From assembly GCF_001297125.1 (NCBI RefSeq), contig NZ_LHPC01000021.1, forward strand, positions 248,001-312,000: a stretch of DNA of 64,000 nucleotides. Direction: 5' to 3'. Origin of the DNA: Pseudomonas sp. RIT-PI-q. GTDB lineage: Bacteria; Pseudomonadota; Gammaproteobacteria; Pseudomonadales; Pseudomonadaceae. Under the pieces are notes generated by a model. The model was not told the DNA's origin, did not search any database, and saw only the letters and a list, made by a program, of their open reading frames with translations. The position numbers were made by a program, and so were the translations under genes. Below, in pieces: positions 54,113 to 64,000 of this stretch; within the stretch, counting starts at the first letter, position 1, and each line of letters begins with the position of its first letter.

Positions 54113-54889
54113 ATGTTCGAGCGTTTGCGTGAAGATATCCAGAGTGTTTTCCATCGTGACCCGGCGGCGCGTAACGCTTTTGAAGTCCTGACTTGCTACC
54201 CGGGCATGCACGCCATCTGGATCCATCGCCTGTCGTCTGCTCTGTGGGGGATGGGCTGGAAGTGGCTGGCGCGGCTGGTGTCGAACTTCGGTCGCTGGTT
54301 GACCGGGATCGAGATTCATCCGGGGGCCAAGGTGGGTCGTCGCTTCTTTATTGACCATGGCATGGGCATCGTCATCGGTGAAACCGCTGAGATCGGCAAC
54401 GACGTCACTATTTACCAGGGCGTGACCTTGGGCGGCACCAGCTGGAACAAGGGCAAGCGTCACCCGACTTTGGGTGATGGCGTAGTGGTCGGGGCGGGCG
54501 CGAAGGTGCTCGGCCCCTTCACTGTCGGTGCCGGTGCCAAGGTGGGTTCCAATGCTGTCGTGACCAAGGAAGTGCCTCCGGGTGCGACTGTGGTCGGGAT
54601 TCCGGGGCGGATAATCGTCAAATCCGACGAAGAGCAGGATGCCAAGCGCAAGGCCATGGCCGAGAAGATTGGTTTTGATGCCTACGGCGTGACTGAAGAC
54701 ATGCCTGATCCGGTGGCTCGCGCCATCAACCAGTTGCTCGATCACTTGCAGGCGGTCGATGGGCGTCTGGAGGGGATGTGCGGTGCGTTGAAGGATCTGG
54801 GTAGTAATTACTGTGCGAAAGATCTGCCTGAACTGCGCGAAGAAGACTTCGCCTGCGTGAAGGACAAGGATCAGAGCCAGGCTAGCTAA
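54113..54889 (+). CDS. cysE: Serine O-acetyltransferase
   Basis: 258 residues. N-terminal helical domain and C-terminal left-handed beta-helix hexapeptide repeats ([23 protein letters not shown], then [22 protein letters not shown]). The catalytic His-Asp is in the DHGMG region. It makes O-acetylserine for cysteine synthesis. The start at 54113 follows an ATG at 54110; either may be used. Lying before isc, it feeds cysteine to Fe-S assembly, though a REPIN and a separate promoter separate it from iscR. Confidence 0.94.
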   Translation: MFERLREDIQSVFHRDPAARNAFEVLTCYPGMHAIWIHRLSSALWGMGWKWLARLVSNFGRWLTGIEIHPGAKVGRRFFIDHGMGIVIGETAEIGNDVTIYQGVTLGGTSWNKGKRHPTLGDGVVVGAGAKVLGPFTVGAGAKVGSNAVVTKEVPPGATVVGIPGRIIVKSDEEQDAKRKAMAEKIGFDAYGVTEDMPDPVARAINQLLDHLQAVDGRLEGMCGALKDLGSNYCAKDLPELREEDFACVKDKDQSQAS

Positions 54890-54901
54890 ACCGAGTCAAC
54901 T

Positions 54902-54996
54902 TCATCGCGGGCAAGCCCGCTCCCACAAGGTCTCTGCTGAGACGCCGATTGTGTGAATACCGACAATCACTGTGGGAGCGGGCTTGCCCGCGATGA
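54902..54996. repeat. REPIN of the GTGGGAGCGGGC type
   Basis: TCATCGCGGGCAAGCCCGCT and AGCGGGCTTGCCCGCGATGA form an inverted pair about 45 bases apart. Confidence 0.9.
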
Positions 54997-55089
54997 ACGA
55001 TAACTCGGTACTGCTGGCTGTACGCAGCCAGCCTTTGCTATGATGCGCGCGCTCTTTTGCGGGTAAACCCGACTAAAGCACTAGGTCTT

Positions 55090-55122
55090 ATAGTTGACTT
55101 AAATACTCGGGAATTGCATACT
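55090..55122 (+). promoter_or_regulatory. iscR promoter with type 1 IscR binding site
   Basis: ATAGTTGACTTAAATACTCG followed by GGAAT (55090-55114) matches the type 1 IscR site of enterobacteria closely. It covers the -35 box TTGACT (55094-55099). A -10 box CATACT lies 17 bases further. IscR with a bound cluster would repress its own operon. Confidence 0.8.
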
Positions 55123-55153
55123 CGCCCCATTCCGAACTCCGTGGTAATTGTCC

Positions 55154-55645
55154 ATGCGACTGACTACAAAAGGCCGATACGCCGTGACCGCCATGCTCGA
55201 CCTGGCGTTGCACGCGCAGCACGGGCCGGTGTCCCTGGCCGATATCTCCGAGCGCCAAGGCATCTCCCTGTCCTACCTCGAACAGCTCTTCGCCAAATTG
55301 CGCCGCAGCAATCTGGTGTCCAGTGTCCGCGGTCCGGGCGGTGGCTACCAACTGTCCCGCGACATGCAGGGCATCCAGGTCGCCCAGGTGATCGATGCGG
55401 TAAACGAATCGGTCGATGCAACCAAATGCCAGGGCCAGGGCGATTGCCATCAAGGCGACACCTGTCTGACCCACCACTTGTGGTGCGATCTGAGCCTGCA
55501 GATTCACGAATTTCTGAGCGGTATCAGCTTGGCTGACCTTGTCACTCGCCGTGAGGTACAAGAAGTAGCCCAGCGTCAGGATCAGCGCCGTTGCAACAGC
55601 AAGGCGCCACGCCTGGACAAGATTGAAGCGTCCGCCGTCGAATGA
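55154..55645 (+). CDS. iscR: Fe-S cluster assembly transcription factor IscR
   Basis: 163 residues, Rrf2 family. [19 protein letters not shown] begins the winged helix; three cysteines for the 2Fe-2S cluster lie in [13 protein letters not shown]. The ATG at 55154 matches E. coli IscR. It is the first gene of iscRSUA-hscBA-fdx-iscX, with its own binding site upstream. Confidence 0.96.
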   Translation: MRLTTKGRYAVTAMLDLALHAQHGPVSLADISERQGISLSYLEQLFAKLRRSNLVSSVRGPGGGYQLSRDMQGIQVAQVIDAVNESVDATKCQGQGDCHQGDTCLTHHLWCDLSLQIHEFLSGISLADLVTRREVQEVAQRQDQRRCNSKAPRLDKIEASAVE

Positions 55646-55696
55646 CAGCCGAAGAGCTAAGCGGCACGCCAGCCAGCCTGATTTAGGAGATAGTCC

Positions 55697-56911
55697 ATGA
55701 AATTGCCGATTTACCTTGATTACTCTGCGACCACCCCGGTTGATCCGCGTGTCGCGCAAAAGATGAGTGAATGCCTGCTGGTCGACGGAAACTTCGGTAA
55801 CCCGGCGTCCCGTTCCCACGTGTTCGGCTGGAAAGCTGAAGAGTCCGTCGAAAACGCTCGTCGTCAGGTCGCTGACCTGGTTAATGCCGACCCGCGTGAA
55901 ATCGTCTGGACCTCCGGTGCCACCGAGTCCGACAACCTGGCAATCAAGGGTGCGGCGCATTTCTATGCCACCAAGGGCAAGCACCTGATCACCACCAAGA
56001 TTGAGCACAAGGCTGTCCTCGACACCATGCGCCAACTGGAGCGTGAAGGCTTCGAAGTGACCTACCTCGAGCCTCAGACTGATGGTCTGGTCACGCCCGC
56101 CATGATCGAAGCTGCCCTGCGTGACGACACCATCCTGGTATCGGTCATGCACGTGAACAACGAAATCGGCACCATCAACGACATCGCAGCCATCGGCGAA
56201 CTGACCCGCTCCAAGGGCATTCTGTTCCACGTTGACGCTGCTCAGTCCACTGGCAAGGTCGACATCGACCTGTCGAAGCTGAAAGTCGACATGATGTCGT
56301 TCTCCGCACACAAGACCTACGGCCCTAAAGGCATCGGCGCACTGTACGTCAGCCGCAAGCCGCGTGTTCGCATCGAAGCGACCATGCACGGCGGCGGTCA
56401 CGAACGCGGCATGCGTTCCGGCACCCTGGCGACCCACCAGATCGTCGGCATGGGCGAAGCCTTCCGCGTAGCCAAGGAAGACATGGCTGCCGAAAACGTG
56501 CGCATCAAAGCCTTGAGCGATCGCTTCTTCAAACAGGTCGAAGGCCTGGAAGAGCTGTACATCAACGGCAGCATGACCGCCCGCGTACCGCACAACCTGA
56601 ACCTGAGCTTCAACTATGTCGAAGGCGAGTCGCTGATCATGGCGCTCAAGGACCTGGCGGTTTCGTCCGGTTCGGCCTGCACCTCGGCATCCCTTGAGCC
56701 TTCGTACGTACTGCGCGCCCTGGGCCGCAACGACGAACTGGCACACAGCTCGATTCGCTTCACCTTCGGCCGTTTCACTACCGAAGAAGAAATCGACTAC
56801 GCCGCGCAGAAAGTCTGCGAGGCCGTTACCAAGCTGCGCACCTTGTCGCCGCTGTGGGACATGTACAAAGACGGTGTCGACATTTCGAAGATCGAGTGGG
56901 CGGCACACTGA
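55697..56911 (+). CDS. iscS: Cysteine desulfurase IscS
   Basis: 404 residues. PLP lysine in [11 protein letters not shown] and the mobile-loop cysteine in [15 protein letters not shown] match IscS. It provides sulfur from cysteine for clusters. Start with TAGGAGATAG upstream. Confidence 0.98.
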   Translation: MKLPIYLDYSATTPVDPRVAQKMSECLLVDGNFGNPASRSHVFGWKAEESVENARRQVADLVNADPREIVWTSGATESDNLAIKGAAHFYATKGKHLITTKIEHKAVLDTMRQLEREGFEVTYLEPQTDGLVTPAMIEAALRDDTILVSVMHVNNEIGTINDIAAIGELTRSKGILFHVDAAQSTGKVDIDLSKLKVDMMSFSAHKTYGPKGIGALYVSRKPRVRIEATMHGGGHERGMRSGTLATHQIVGMGEAFRVAKEDMAAENVRIKALSDRFFKQVEGLEELYINGSMTARVPHNLNLSFNYVEGESLIMALKDLAVSSGSACTSASLEPSYVLRALGRNDELAHSSIRFTFGRFTTEEEIDYAAQKVCEAVTKLRTLSPLWDMYKDGVDISKIEWAAH

Positions 56912-56993
56912 TTTCAAGTCGCCGCAAACCGGCCCTGTAAACCCAGGTTTCAGGGCTCAAGAGCGACTCTCTGATGAGTGAGGATTAAGAATC

Positions 56994-57380
56994 ATGGCTT
57001 ACAGCGAAAAGGTCATCGACCACTACGAAAACCCGCGTAACGTCGGCAAGATGGACGCGGAAGACCCGGATGTTGGCACCGGCATGGTCGGCGCTCCGGC
57101 GTGCGGCGACGTGATGCGCCTGCAGATCAAGGTCAACGAGCAAGGCATCATCGAAGACGCCAAGTTCAAGACCTACGGTTGCGGTTCGGCTATCGCCTCC
57201 AGCTCCCTGGCGACCGAGTGGATGAAAGGCAAAACTCTGGATGAAGCAGAGACCATCAAAAACACTCAGCTGGCCGAAGAACTGGCTCTGCCGCCAGTAA
57301 AAATTCACTGCTCCGTACTTGCTGAAGACGCTATCAAAGCGGCCGTTCGCGACTACAAGCAGAAGAAAGGCTTGATCTGA
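56994..57380 (+). CDS. iscU: Fe-S cluster assembly scaffold IscU
   Basis: 128 residues. Three conserved cysteines: [16 protein letters not shown] and HCSVLAE; the chaperone-binding LPPVK follows. It holds the nascent cluster delivered with IscS. Confidence 0.98.
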   Translation: MAYSEKVIDHYENPRNVGKMDAEDPDVGTGMVGAPACGDVMRLQIKVNEQGIIEDAKFKTYGCGSAIASSSLATEWMKGKTLDEAETIKNTQLAEELALPPVKIHCSVLAEDAIKAAVRDYKQKKGLI

Positions 57381-57414
57381 CTTTCAAGATTTGGCGACGA
57401 GTAAGGAGTCACCG

Positions 57415-57738
57415 ATGGCTATCAGCATGACAGAAGCGGCTGCTCAACACGTGCGACGCTCCCTCAACGGGCGCGGCAAAGGTGAAGGGATTCGTCTGGG
57501 TGTCCGCACCACAGGCTGTTCCGGCCTTGCCTACGTGCTGGAGTTTGTCGACGAGGTGGTTGCAGAGGATCAGGTGTTCGAAAGTCACGGCGAGAAAGTG
57601 ATCATCGACCCGAAAAGCCTGGCCTACCTGGACGGCACCGAACTCGATTTCGTCAAGGAAGGGTTGAACGAAGGCTTCAAGTTCAACAACCCCAACGTGC
57701 GCGGTGAATGTGGCTGCGGCGAAAGCTTCAACATCTGA
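57415..57738 (+). CDS. iscA: Fe-S cluster assembly protein IscA
   Basis: 107 residues with the A-type motif [16 protein letters not shown] and the C-terminal GECGCGESF. The ATG at 57415 follows AAGGAG. Confidence 0.97.
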   Translation: MAISMTEAAAQHVRRSLNGRGKGEGIRLGVRTTGCSGLAYVLEFVDEVVAEDQVFESHGEKVIIDPKSLAYLDGTELDFVKEGLNEGFKFNNPNVRGECGCGESFNI

Positions 57739-57746
57739 GGCTGCTC

Positions 57747-58268
57747 GTGGGTACTCCTTGTCATTTCGCTTTATTTGAGCTGAAACCGAGCTTCCGTCTG
57801 GATCTCGATCAGCTGGCCACGCGCTATCGTGAGTTGGCGCGCGGTGTTCATCCGGATCGCTTTGCAGACGCTTCCGAGCGCGAGCAGCGGCTGGCGCTAG
57901 AGCAATCCGCGAGCCTCAACGAGGCCTACCAGACGCTCAAAAGTCCCCCAAAGCGCGCGCGATACTTGCTCGCATTGGGCGGTGGCGAGCTGCCGCTGGA
58001 GGTCACGGTGCATGATCCGGAGTTTCTTCTGCAGCAGATGGAGCTGCGTGAAGAGCTCGAAGATCTGCAAGACAGTGCCGACCTGGCCGGTGTTGCGGTG
58101 TTCAAGCGTCGCCTGAAGAAGGCTCAGGATGAACTGAACGAAAGCTTCGCAGCCTGTTGGGATGATGCAGCGCAACGTGAACAGGCCGAACGCCTAATGC
58201 GGCGCATGCAGTTCCTCGACAAGCTCACCTACGAAGTGCGCCAGTTAGAAGAGCGCCTCGACGATTAA
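57747..58268 (+). CDS. hscB: Fe-S protein assembly co-chaperone HscB
   Basis: 173 residues. J domain at the N-terminus with HPDRF, and the C-terminal helical domain ([15 protein letters not shown]) that binds IscU. The start is GTG at 57747, which gives the family length. Confidence 0.96.
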   Translation: MGTPCHFALFELKPSFRLDLDQLATRYRELARGVHPDRFADASEREQRLALEQSASLNEAYQTLKSPPKRARYLLALGGGELPLEVTVHDPEFLLQQMELREELEDLQDSADLAGVAVFKRRLKKAQDELNESFAACWDDAAQREQAERLMRRMQFLDKLTYEVRQLEERLDD

Positions 58269-58319
58269 CCCAGTGCCGCTCCGGTCGCACGCCTGATATA
58301 CAGATAAGTCCTGATTACG

Positions 58320-60185
58320 ATGGCCCTACTGCAGATCGCCGAACCCGGCCAAAGTCCTCAACCGCACCAGCGTCGTCTGGCTGTGGGGATCGACTTGGGC
58401 ACTACCAATTCGCTGGTCGCTGCGTTGCGCAGTGGTCTTTCCGAGCCTCTGGCCGACGCTGACGGGCAGGTCATCCTGCCGTCTGCCGTGCGCTATCACG
58501 CCGATCGCGTCGAAGTCGGCGAGTCGGCCAAGCTGGCGGCTGCCACCGATCCCTTGAACACCGTGCTGTCGGTCAAGCGCTTGATGGGTCGTGGTCTGTC
58601 CGACGTCAAGCAATTGGGCGATCAACTGCCGTACCGCTTTGTCGGTGGCGAGTCGCACATGCCGTTCATCGAGACGATCCAGGGCCCGAAAAGCCCGGTC
58701 GAAGTCTCCGCCGATATCCTCAAGGTGCTGCGTCAGCGCGCCGAAGCGACATTGGGTGGCGAACTGGTCGGCGCGGTGATCACCGTTCCGGCCTATTTCG
58801 ATGATGCTCAGCGTCAAGCCACCAAGGACGCGGCCAAACTGGCCGGTCTGAACGTGCTGCGTTTGCTCAATGAGCCGACCGCCGCTGCTGTGGCGTACGG
58901 TCTGGATCAGCACGCTGAAGGTCTGGTTGCCATTTATGACCTGGGCGGCGGCACCTTCGATATTTCGATTCTGCGCCTGACCGGCGGTGTCTTCGAAGTG
59001 TTGGCTACCGGTGGCGACAGCGCCCTGGGCGGCGATGACTTCGACCATGCAATCGCTGGCTGGATCATCGAGAGCGCCGGTTTGTCGGCTGACCTCGATC
59101 CAGGTGCGCAACGTAATCTGCTGCAAACCGCGTGTGCGGCCAAAGAAGCGCTGACCAATGTTGGGGCTGTCGAGGTCGCTTACGGCGACTGGAAAGCCGA
59201 GCTGACCCGTGAAGCCTTTAATGCGCTGATCGAGCCAATGGTCGCCCGCAGCCTGAAAGCCTGCCGCCGCGCCGTGCGTGATTCCGGCGTCGAGCTGGAA
59301 GAAGTGCACGCCGTGGTCATGGTCGGCGGTTCGACTCGCGTGCCGCGGGTTCGCGAAGCGGTTGCCGAAGCCTTCGGTCGCGAACCGCTGACTGAAATCG
59401 ATCCGGATCAGGTGGTGGCCATTGGTGCTGCGATCCAGGCCGATACGCTGGCTGGCAACAAGCGCGATGGCGACGAACTGCTGTTGCTGGACGTGATTCC
59501 GTTGTCCCTGGGGCTGGAAACCATGGGCGGCCTGATGGAGAAGGTGATTCCGCGTAACACCACCATCCCCGTCGCTCGCGCCCAGGACTTCACCACGTAT
59601 AAAGATGGCCAGTCGGCCATGGCGATCCACGTATTGCAGGGCGAGCGCGAGCTGATCAGCGACTGCCGCTCCCTGGCGCGTTTCGAATTGCGCGGTATTC
59701 CGGCGATGGTGGCCGGCGCGGCGAAGATTCGCGTGACCTTCCAGGTCGATGCCGACGGCCTGCTCAGCGTTTCGGCCCGCGAACTGGGTTCGGGCGTCGA
59801 GGCCAGTATCCAGGTCAAGCCGTCCTACGGCCTGACCGACGGCGAAATCGCCAAGATGCTCAAGGATTCGTTCCAGCATGCCAACGACGACAAGGTCGCC
59901 CGCGTGTTGCGTGAGCAGCAGGTCGATGCCCAGCGCCTGATCGAAGCGGTGCAAGGCGCCCTCGATGCCGACGGCGAGCGCTTGCTCGACGCCGAAGAAC
60001 GCATGGTCATCGAATTGCAGATGCAGGAACTGACCGAACTGATGAAAGGCACCGATGGTTACGCCATCGAGCAGCAGACCAAGCGTCTGTCGCAAGTGAC
60101 CGATGCCTTTGCTGCCCGCCGCCTGGACTCGACGGTGAAATCCGCTCTGGCGGGGCGCAACCTGAATGAAATCGAGGATAACTGA
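58320..60185 (+). CDS. hscA: Fe-S protein assembly chaperone HscA
   Basis: 621 residues, Hsp70 type. [13 protein letters not shown] at the start, [14 protein letters not shown], and [14 protein letters not shown] in the ATPase domain. It works with HscB to release clusters from IscU. The stop overlaps fdx by one base. Confidence 0.97.
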   Translation: MALLQIAEPGQSPQPHQRRLAVGIDLGTTNSLVAALRSGLSEPLADADGQVILPSAVRYHADRVEVGESAKLAAATDPLNTVLSVKRLMGRGLSDVKQLGDQLPYRFVGGESHMPFIETIQGPKSPVEVSADILKVLRQRAEATLGGELVGAVITVPAYFDDAQRQATKDAAKLAGLNVLRLLNEPTAAAVAYGLDQHAEGLVAIYDLGGGTFDISILRLTGGVFEVLATGGDSALGGDDFDHAIAGWIIESAGLSADLDPGAQRNLLQTACAAKEALTNVGAVEVAYGDWKAELTREAFNALIEPMVARSLKACRRAVRDSGVELEEVHAVVMVGGSTRVPRVREAVAEAFGREPLTEIDPDQVVAIGAAIQADTLAGNKRDGDELLLLDVIPLSLGLETMGGLMEKVIPRNTTIPVARAQDFTTYKDGQSAMAIHVLQGERELISDCRSLARFELRGIPAMVAGAAKIRVTFQVDADGLLSVSARELGSGVEASIQVKPSYGLTDGEIAKMLKDSFQHANDDKVARVLREQQVDAQRLIEAVQGALDADGERLLDAEERMVIELQMQELTELMKGTDGYAIEQQTKRLSQVTDAFAARRLDSTVKSALAGRNLNEIEDN

Positions 60186-60526
60186 TGCCGCAGGTCATTT
60201 TTCTGCCACACGATAAGTTTTGCCCGGACGGCATGGTTGTGGAGGCTGAGCCCGGCACCTCCATTCTCGAACTGGCCCACGAGCACCATATCGAGATGGA
60301 AAGCGCCTGTGGCGGCGTTTGTGCCTGCACCACCTGTCACTGCATCATTCGTGAAGGCTTTGACTCGCTGGAAGAAGCGGACGAACTGGAAGAAGATTTT
60401 CTTGATCGGGCCTGGGGTCTGGAAGCGCAATCGCGTCTAGGCTGTCAGGCGATTGTCGGGACTGAAGACCTGACCGTCGAAATTCCGAAATACTCGCTCA
60501 ACCATGCCGCCGAAGCGCCGCACTGA
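60185..60526 (+). CDS. fdx: ISC system 2Fe-2S ferredoxin
   Basis: 113 residues. The 2Fe-2S cysteines lie in ACGGVCACTTCHC and later in SRLGCQ, as in adrenodoxin-like Fdx. It supplies electrons for cluster assembly. Confidence 0.97.
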   Translation: MPQVIFLPHDKFCPDGMVVEAEPGTSILELAHEHHIEMESACGGVCACTTCHCIIREGFDSLEEADELEEDFLDRAWGLEAQSRLGCQAIVGTEDLTVEIPKYSLNHAAEAPH

Positions 60527-60541
60527 TTCAAGGGAACCGAC

Positions 60542-60742
60542 ATGAGTCTGAAATGGGTTGATGTGCTGGAAATCGCGATCCAGCTGGCTGAATCCAAGCC
60601 GGAAGTGGACCCGCGCTACGTGAACTTCGTCGATCTGCACAAATGGGTGCTGGCATTGCCGGAGTTCAGCGATGATCCGACACGCGGTGGCGAGAAGGTG
60701 CTTGAAGCCATTCAGGCCGCCTGGATCGAAGAAGCAGAGTAG
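60542..60742 (+). CDS. iscX: Fe-S cluster assembly protein IscX
   Basis: 66 residues: MSLKWVDVLEIAIQLAESKPEVDP, WVLALPEFSDDP, then acidic C-terminus. It binds IscS and iron. The stop TAG is the first three bases of a downstream repeat. Confidence 0.95.
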   Translation: MSLKWVDVLEIAIQLAESKPEVDPRYVNFVDLHKWVLALPEFSDDPTRGGEKVLEAIQAAWIEEAE

Positions 60743-60843
60743 GAGCTGACGAGCGAAGCGAGGCTGCGATCTTTTCCCATGCCGCTTGAATCTCAAGCGC
60801 GAGAGCGGGATCTAAGGATCGCAGCCTTCGGCAGCTCCTACAG
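60740..60843. repeat. Inverted repeat of a second REP-like family
   Basis: AGGAGCTGACGAGC and GAGGCTGCGATC on the left face GGATCGCAGCCTTCGGCAGC and TCCTA on the right. The core differs from the other REPs here. It begins at the iscX stop codon. Confidence 0.75.
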
Positions 60844-60870
60844 AAGGCAGAGGTCGTGACCTTTACTCAG

Positions 60871-60909
60871 TTAGGCAATACCCAAGAACCCGCGTATAAT
60901 TCGCGGGTT
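60871..60909 (+). promoter_or_regulatory. ndk promoter with -10 box inside a palindrome
   Basis: TATAAT (60895-60900) lies between AACCCGCG (60887-60894) and CGCGGGTT (60902-60909). A poor -35 (TTAGGC) is 18 bases upstream. The palindrome with TTTAATTTTT after it could also end isc transcripts. Confidence 0.6.
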
Positions 60910-60945
60910 TAATTTTTCACAAATTACCGTTTCTGGAGTTACACC

Positions 60946-61371
60946 ATGGCTGTTCAACGTACTTTCTCCATCATCAAGCCTGACGCTGTTGCAAAAAACG
61001 TTATCGGCGAGATCACCACTCGTTTCGAAAAAGCTGGCCTGCGCGTTGTAGCTTCGAAACTGAAGCAACTGTCCAAAGCTGAAGCTGAAGGCTTCTACGC
61101 TGAGCACAGCGCTCGTGGTTTCTTCGGCGACCTGGTTGCTTTCATGATCTCCGGTCCGGTTGTCGTTCAGGTTCTGGAAGGCGAAAACGCTATCGCTCTG
61201 AACCGTGAGCTGATGGGCGCTACCAATCCTAAAGAAGCTGCTGCCGGTACCATCCGCGCTGACTTCGCTGATTCCATCGACGCCAACGCTGTACACGGTT
61301 CGGACTCCGAAGCCGCTGCTGCTCGCGAAATCTCGTACTTCTTCGCAGCTACTGAAGTAACCACTCGCTAA
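60946..61371 (+). CDS. ndk: Nucleoside diphosphate kinase
   Basis: 141 residues. [14 protein letters not shown] at the start and the active-site histidine in NAVHGSDS. It equilibrates nucleoside triphosphates. The strongly biased codon use fits a highly expressed gene. CTGGAG is upstream. Confidence 0.98.
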   Translation: MAVQRTFSIIKPDAVAKNVIGEITTRFEKAGLRVVASKLKQLSKAEAEGFYAEHSARGFFGDLVAFMISGPVVVQVLEGENAIALNRELMGATNPKEAAAGTIRADFADSIDANAVHGSDSEAAAAREISYFFAATEVTTR

Positions 61372-61399
61372 GCATTGGCTTAAGAGTGAAGGTGAATCC

Positions 61400-62548
61400 A
61401 TGACTACATCGACTGTTAAAACTAACCTGCTGGGTCTGACTCAGCTGGAAATGGAAAAATTCTTCGACTCAATCGGGGAGAAGCGTTTCCGTGCCGGTCA
61501 GGTAATGAAATGGATTCACCACCTTGGCGTCGATGATTTCGACGCCATGACGAACGTCAGCAAGGCCCTGCGCGACAAGCTCAAGGCCATTGCCGAAGTT
61601 CGTGGTCCCGAAGTGGTCAGCGAGGACATTTCCACCGACGGCACCCGTAAGTGGGTGGTGCGCGTGGCGTCCGGCAGCTGCGTCGAGACCGTGTATATTC
61701 CCCAGGGCAAACGCGGCACGCTGTGCGTTTCGTCTCAGGCAGGCTGTGCCCTGGATTGCAGTTTCTGCTCCACCGGCAAGCAAGGTTTCAACAGCAACCT
61801 TACCGCCGCCGAAGTCATCGGCCAGGTGTGGATTGCCAATAAATCGTTCGGCAGCATCCCGGCGACCGCCGACCGTGCCATCACCAACGTGGTGATGATG
61901 GGCATGGGCGAGCCGCTGCTGAACTTCGACAACGTCGTGGCCGCCATGCACCTGATGATGGATGACCTGGGCTACGGGATTTCCAAGCGCCGCGTGACCC
62001 TGTCCACTTCGGGCGTGGTGCCGATGATCGATGAGCTGTCCAAGCACATCGACGTCTCCCTGGCGTTGTCGCTGCACGCACCGAATGACGCATTGCGTAA
62101 CCAATTGGTGCCGATCAACAAGAAATACCCGCTTAAGATGCTGCTCGAGTCGTGCCAGCGCTACATGTCGTCCCTGGGCGAGAAGCGCGTACTGACCATC
62201 GAGTACACCTTGCTCAAGGACATCAACGACAAGGTTGAACACGCGGTCGAAATGATCGAGTTGCTCAAGAACATCCCGTGCAAGATCAACCTGATCCCGT
62301 TCAACCCGTTCCCGCATTCCGGTTACGAGCGTCCGAGCAATAACGCGATTCGCCGTTTTCAGGATCAGCTTCACCATGCCGGTTTCAATGTCACCGTACG
62401 CACCACCCGCGGTGAAGACATCGATGCCGCGTGTGGCCAATTGGTAGGGCAGGTGCTGGATCGCACCCGTCGCAGCGAGCGTTATATCGCCGTGCGTGAA
62501 TTGAGCGCCGAAAACGATATCGCACAGAACGCTGCGAACAATAATTAA
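61400..62548 (+). CDS. rlmN: Dual-specificity RNA methyltransferase RlmN
   Basis: 382 residues. Radical SAM motif CALDCSFC near residue 118 and the substrate cysteine in [12 protein letters not shown] near the C-terminus. It methylates A2503 of 23S rRNA and A37 of some tRNAs. Confidence 0.97.
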   Translation: MTTSTVKTNLLGLTQLEMEKFFDSIGEKRFRAGQVMKWIHHLGVDDFDAMTNVSKALRDKLKAIAEVRGPEVVSEDISTDGTRKWVVRVASGSCVETVYIPQGKRGTLCVSSQAGCALDCSFCSTGKQGFNSNLTAAEVIGQVWIANKSFGSIPATADRAITNVVMMGMGEPLLNFDNVVAAMHLMMDDLGYGISKRRVTLSTSGVVPMIDELSKHIDVSLALSLHAPNDALRNQLVPINKKYPLKMLLESCQRYMSSLGEKRVLTIEYTLLKDINDKVEHAVEMIELLKNIPCKINLIPFNPFPHSGYERPSNNAIRRFQDQLHHAGFNVTVRTTRGEDIDAACGQLVGQVLDRTRRSERYIAVRELSAENDIAQNAANNN

Positions 62549-62560
62549 GAGAGGATCTCT

Positions 62561-63319
62561 ATGTCCCTGCGCTTTGCGCTGCTGTTGCTGTGGGCCAGTC
62601 TTTGTACTGGTTGTGTCCTGTCGGGCGATTTCAACCCGATGAAGACCAGCAAGGGCCGCGATGAAGCGCGTGCCGCTTACGTGCAACTGGGCCTGGGGTA
62701 CTTGCAGCAAGGCATGAGCGAGCGCGCCAAGGTTCCACTGAAGAAGGCGCTGGACCTGGATGACTCCGATCCGGACGCCAACGCGGCGTTGGGCCTGGTA
62801 TTCCAGGCCGAGATGGAGCCGGAGCTGGCAGACCAGCATTTTCGCAAGGCGCTGTCCTCTCGTCCCACCGATGCGCGAATCCTCAATAACTACGGTAGTT
62901 TTCTCTACGAAGAAAAACGTTACAAAGAGGCTTACGAGCGCTTCGAACAGGCCGCCGCCGATACCCTGTATCCTGAGCGTTCGCGAGTGTTCGAGAACCT
63001 CGGCATGACCGCTTCCAAGCTCGGCCAGCGTGATCTGGCCCGGCAGCAACTGGAAAAAGCCCTGCGTTTGAATCGCCAACAGCCACGTGCATTGCTCGAA
63101 ATGGCTGAGTTGTCCTTCGAAGACAGGCATTATGTGCCCGCGCGTGACTATTACGACCGTTTTAGCCTGCTCACCGAACAAAATGCACGTAGTCTATTGC
63201 TCGGCGTTCGGCTGGCAAAAGTGTTTGAAGATCGCGACAAGGCCGCCAGTTTTGGCCTGCAACTAAAACGACTCTATCCCGGTACGCCGGAATATCAGCA
63301 ATACCTGTCGGAGCAATGA
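62561..63319 (+). CDS. pilF: Type IV pilus biogenesis lipoprotein PilF/PilW
   Basis: 252 residues. Lipoprotein signal with lipobox LCTGC (Cys about 18), then six TPR repeats (AAYVQLGLGYLQQGMSERAK, ALGLVFQAEMEPELADQHF). It helps assemble the PilQ secretin. The four-base overlap with rodZ suggests coupling. Confidence 0.94.
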   Translation: MSLRFALLLLWASLCTGCVLSGDFNPMKTSKGRDEARAAYVQLGLGYLQQGMSERAKVPLKKALDLDDSDPDANAALGLVFQAEMEPELADQHFRKALSSRPTDARILNNYGSFLYEEKRYKEAYERFEQAAADTLYPERSRVFENLGMTASKLGQRDLARQQLEKALRLNRQQPRALLEMAELSFEDRHYVPARDYYDRFSLLTEQNARSLLLGVRLAKVFEDRDKAASFGLQLKRLYPGTPEYQQYLSEQ

Positions 63320-64000
63320 TGAAAGCGGCGCATCCCGAAGTTGTAGCAGCGAATCGCGTTAACCCCGGTGAGACCTTGCGCCAGGCCCGCGAAAGCAATG
63401 GCTGGTCGCTGGCCGAAGTGGCCCTCAAGCTCAACCTCACCGTCAATTCCCTGAGCAATCTGGAAGCCGGCGCTTTCGACAAGCTGCCTGGGCATACCTT
63501 CGCTCGCGGTTATATTCGCGCGTACGCCAAATTGCTTGGCATGGACCAGACCGTTCTGGTCCCGCAGTTCGCCCAATCCACCGGCACCGACTCCCAGGGC
63601 AGCAACGTTCATAGCCTGGGTCGCATCGAAGAGCCGGTTCGGGTGTCCCACACTATTTTGCGAATTGTCAGCCTGCTGTTGCTGATCGCGGTGATTGGCG
63701 GTGGTTTTGTCTGGTGGCAGGATCAAACCTCATCACGCAGCAAAGACCCGATCAGCCTGAGCCCGGAACACGTTGAAGTCGAAGGCGCCGACGGCACCAC
63801 CCAGATCCATCCGCTGGACGAGCCGGAAGACCAGGCTGTCGCGGAAGGTCAGGCTGAAGGCTCGACGTCACTGGCATTGCCGCAAGCCGAGAATTCCACT
63901 GAAGCACCGGCCGAAGCTGAGGCCACCGCGCCTGCTGCCGCTCCGATTGCACCCGCTGCCCCGACGCACAGCACCGCCCCTGCGCCTGCTGCCCCGACGC
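63319..64000 (+). CDS. rodZ: Cytoskeletal regulator RodZ, N-terminal part
   Basis: About 227 codons up to the window end, without a stop. An XRE-type helix-turn-helix (PGETLRQARESNGWSLAEVA and NSLSNLEAGAFDKLPGHTFARGYIRAY) is followed by one membrane helix near residues 115-133 (ILRIVSLLLLIAVIGGGFVW) and a proline/alanine-rich periplasmic part. It links MreB to the cell-wall machinery. ATG 63319 has GGAG five bases upstream; an ATG at 63316 is too close to it. Confidence 0.93.
   Translation, partial: MKAAHPEVVAANRVNPGETLRQARESNGWSLAEVALKLNLTVNSLSNLEAGAFDKLPGHTFARGYIRAYAKLLGMDQTVLVPQFAQSTGTDSQGSNVHSLGRIEEPVRVSHTILRIVSLLLLIAVIGGGFVWWQDQTSSRSKDPISLSPEHVEVEGADGTTQIHPLDEPEDQAVAEGQAEGSTSLALPQAENSTEAPAEAEATAPAAAPIAPAAPTHSTAPAPAAPT

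Noticed and set aside
58326-60095. 589-codon minus-strand ORF opposite hscA
   Set aside because: Shadow of a well-conserved chaperone gene; similar long shadows lie opposite iscS (55088-56917), rlmN (61469-63181) and secD (48738-50294).

Overview
The window is a 64 kb piece of a Pseudomonas chromosome, most likely of the P. fluorescens group. The evidence is the gene content and order (cyoABCDE, queA-tgt-yajC-secDF, suhB/trmJ-cysE-iscRSUA-hscBA-fdx-iscX-ndk-rlmN-pilF-rodZ), the high-GC codon use, and many REP/REPIN palindromes of the GTAGGAGCGAGC / GTGGGAGCGGGC type between genes. Two genes run off the ends: hmp at the left and rodZ at the right.

Layout. 1-7.4 kb: flavohemoprotein tail, dsbB, then the cytochrome bo3 quinol oxidase operon with heme O synthase, preceded by an unusually long leader. 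7.6-8.8 kb: an isolated two-gene unit, a nucleotidyltransferase-like protein and an unknown partner. 8.9-21.3 kb: a compact cluster with no obvious relative known to me. It holds an MFS exporter, an ATP-grasp ligase, RidA-like and cupin proteins, a GST, a KamA-type radical SAM aminomutase, a class IV aminotransferase, a TauD-like oxygenase, an AurF-like diiron oxygenase and a metallo-beta-lactamase-fold hydrolase. A MocR regulator lies at each end. It looks like an orphan, NRPS-free pathway to a modified amino acid or peptide and is the most interesting part of the window. In the aminomutase, two arginines occupy the positions of the two aspartates that bind the lysine side chain in lysine 2,3-aminomutase, so an acidic substrate is likely.

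21.5-36 kb: genes of unknown function; a two-component system divergent from an exported methionine sulfoxide reductase system (msrB-dipZ-like-msrA); LysR regulators; an acetylornithine aminotransferase paralogue; yefM-yoeB; a PhoD-like phosphatase; an oxidoreductase. 36.2-41.3 kb: soluble NAD-dependent formate dehydrogenase (FdsGBAD type). 41.8-45.8 kb: an accessory stretch ending at tRNA-Leu(CAA). It has REPs, a DUF3077 gene with a structured leader and a translationally coupled small ORF, a decayed second copy of that module, a T-rich membrane-protein gene and an eroded reading frame.

46-64 kb: core housekeeping genes for queuosine tRNA modification, Sec translocation, tRNA methylation, cysteine synthesis, Fe-S cluster assembly (with a recognisable IscR site), nucleotide metabolism, type IV pilus assembly and cell shape. 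All functional calls rest on recognising motifs and family resemblance by eye. No database search was run.
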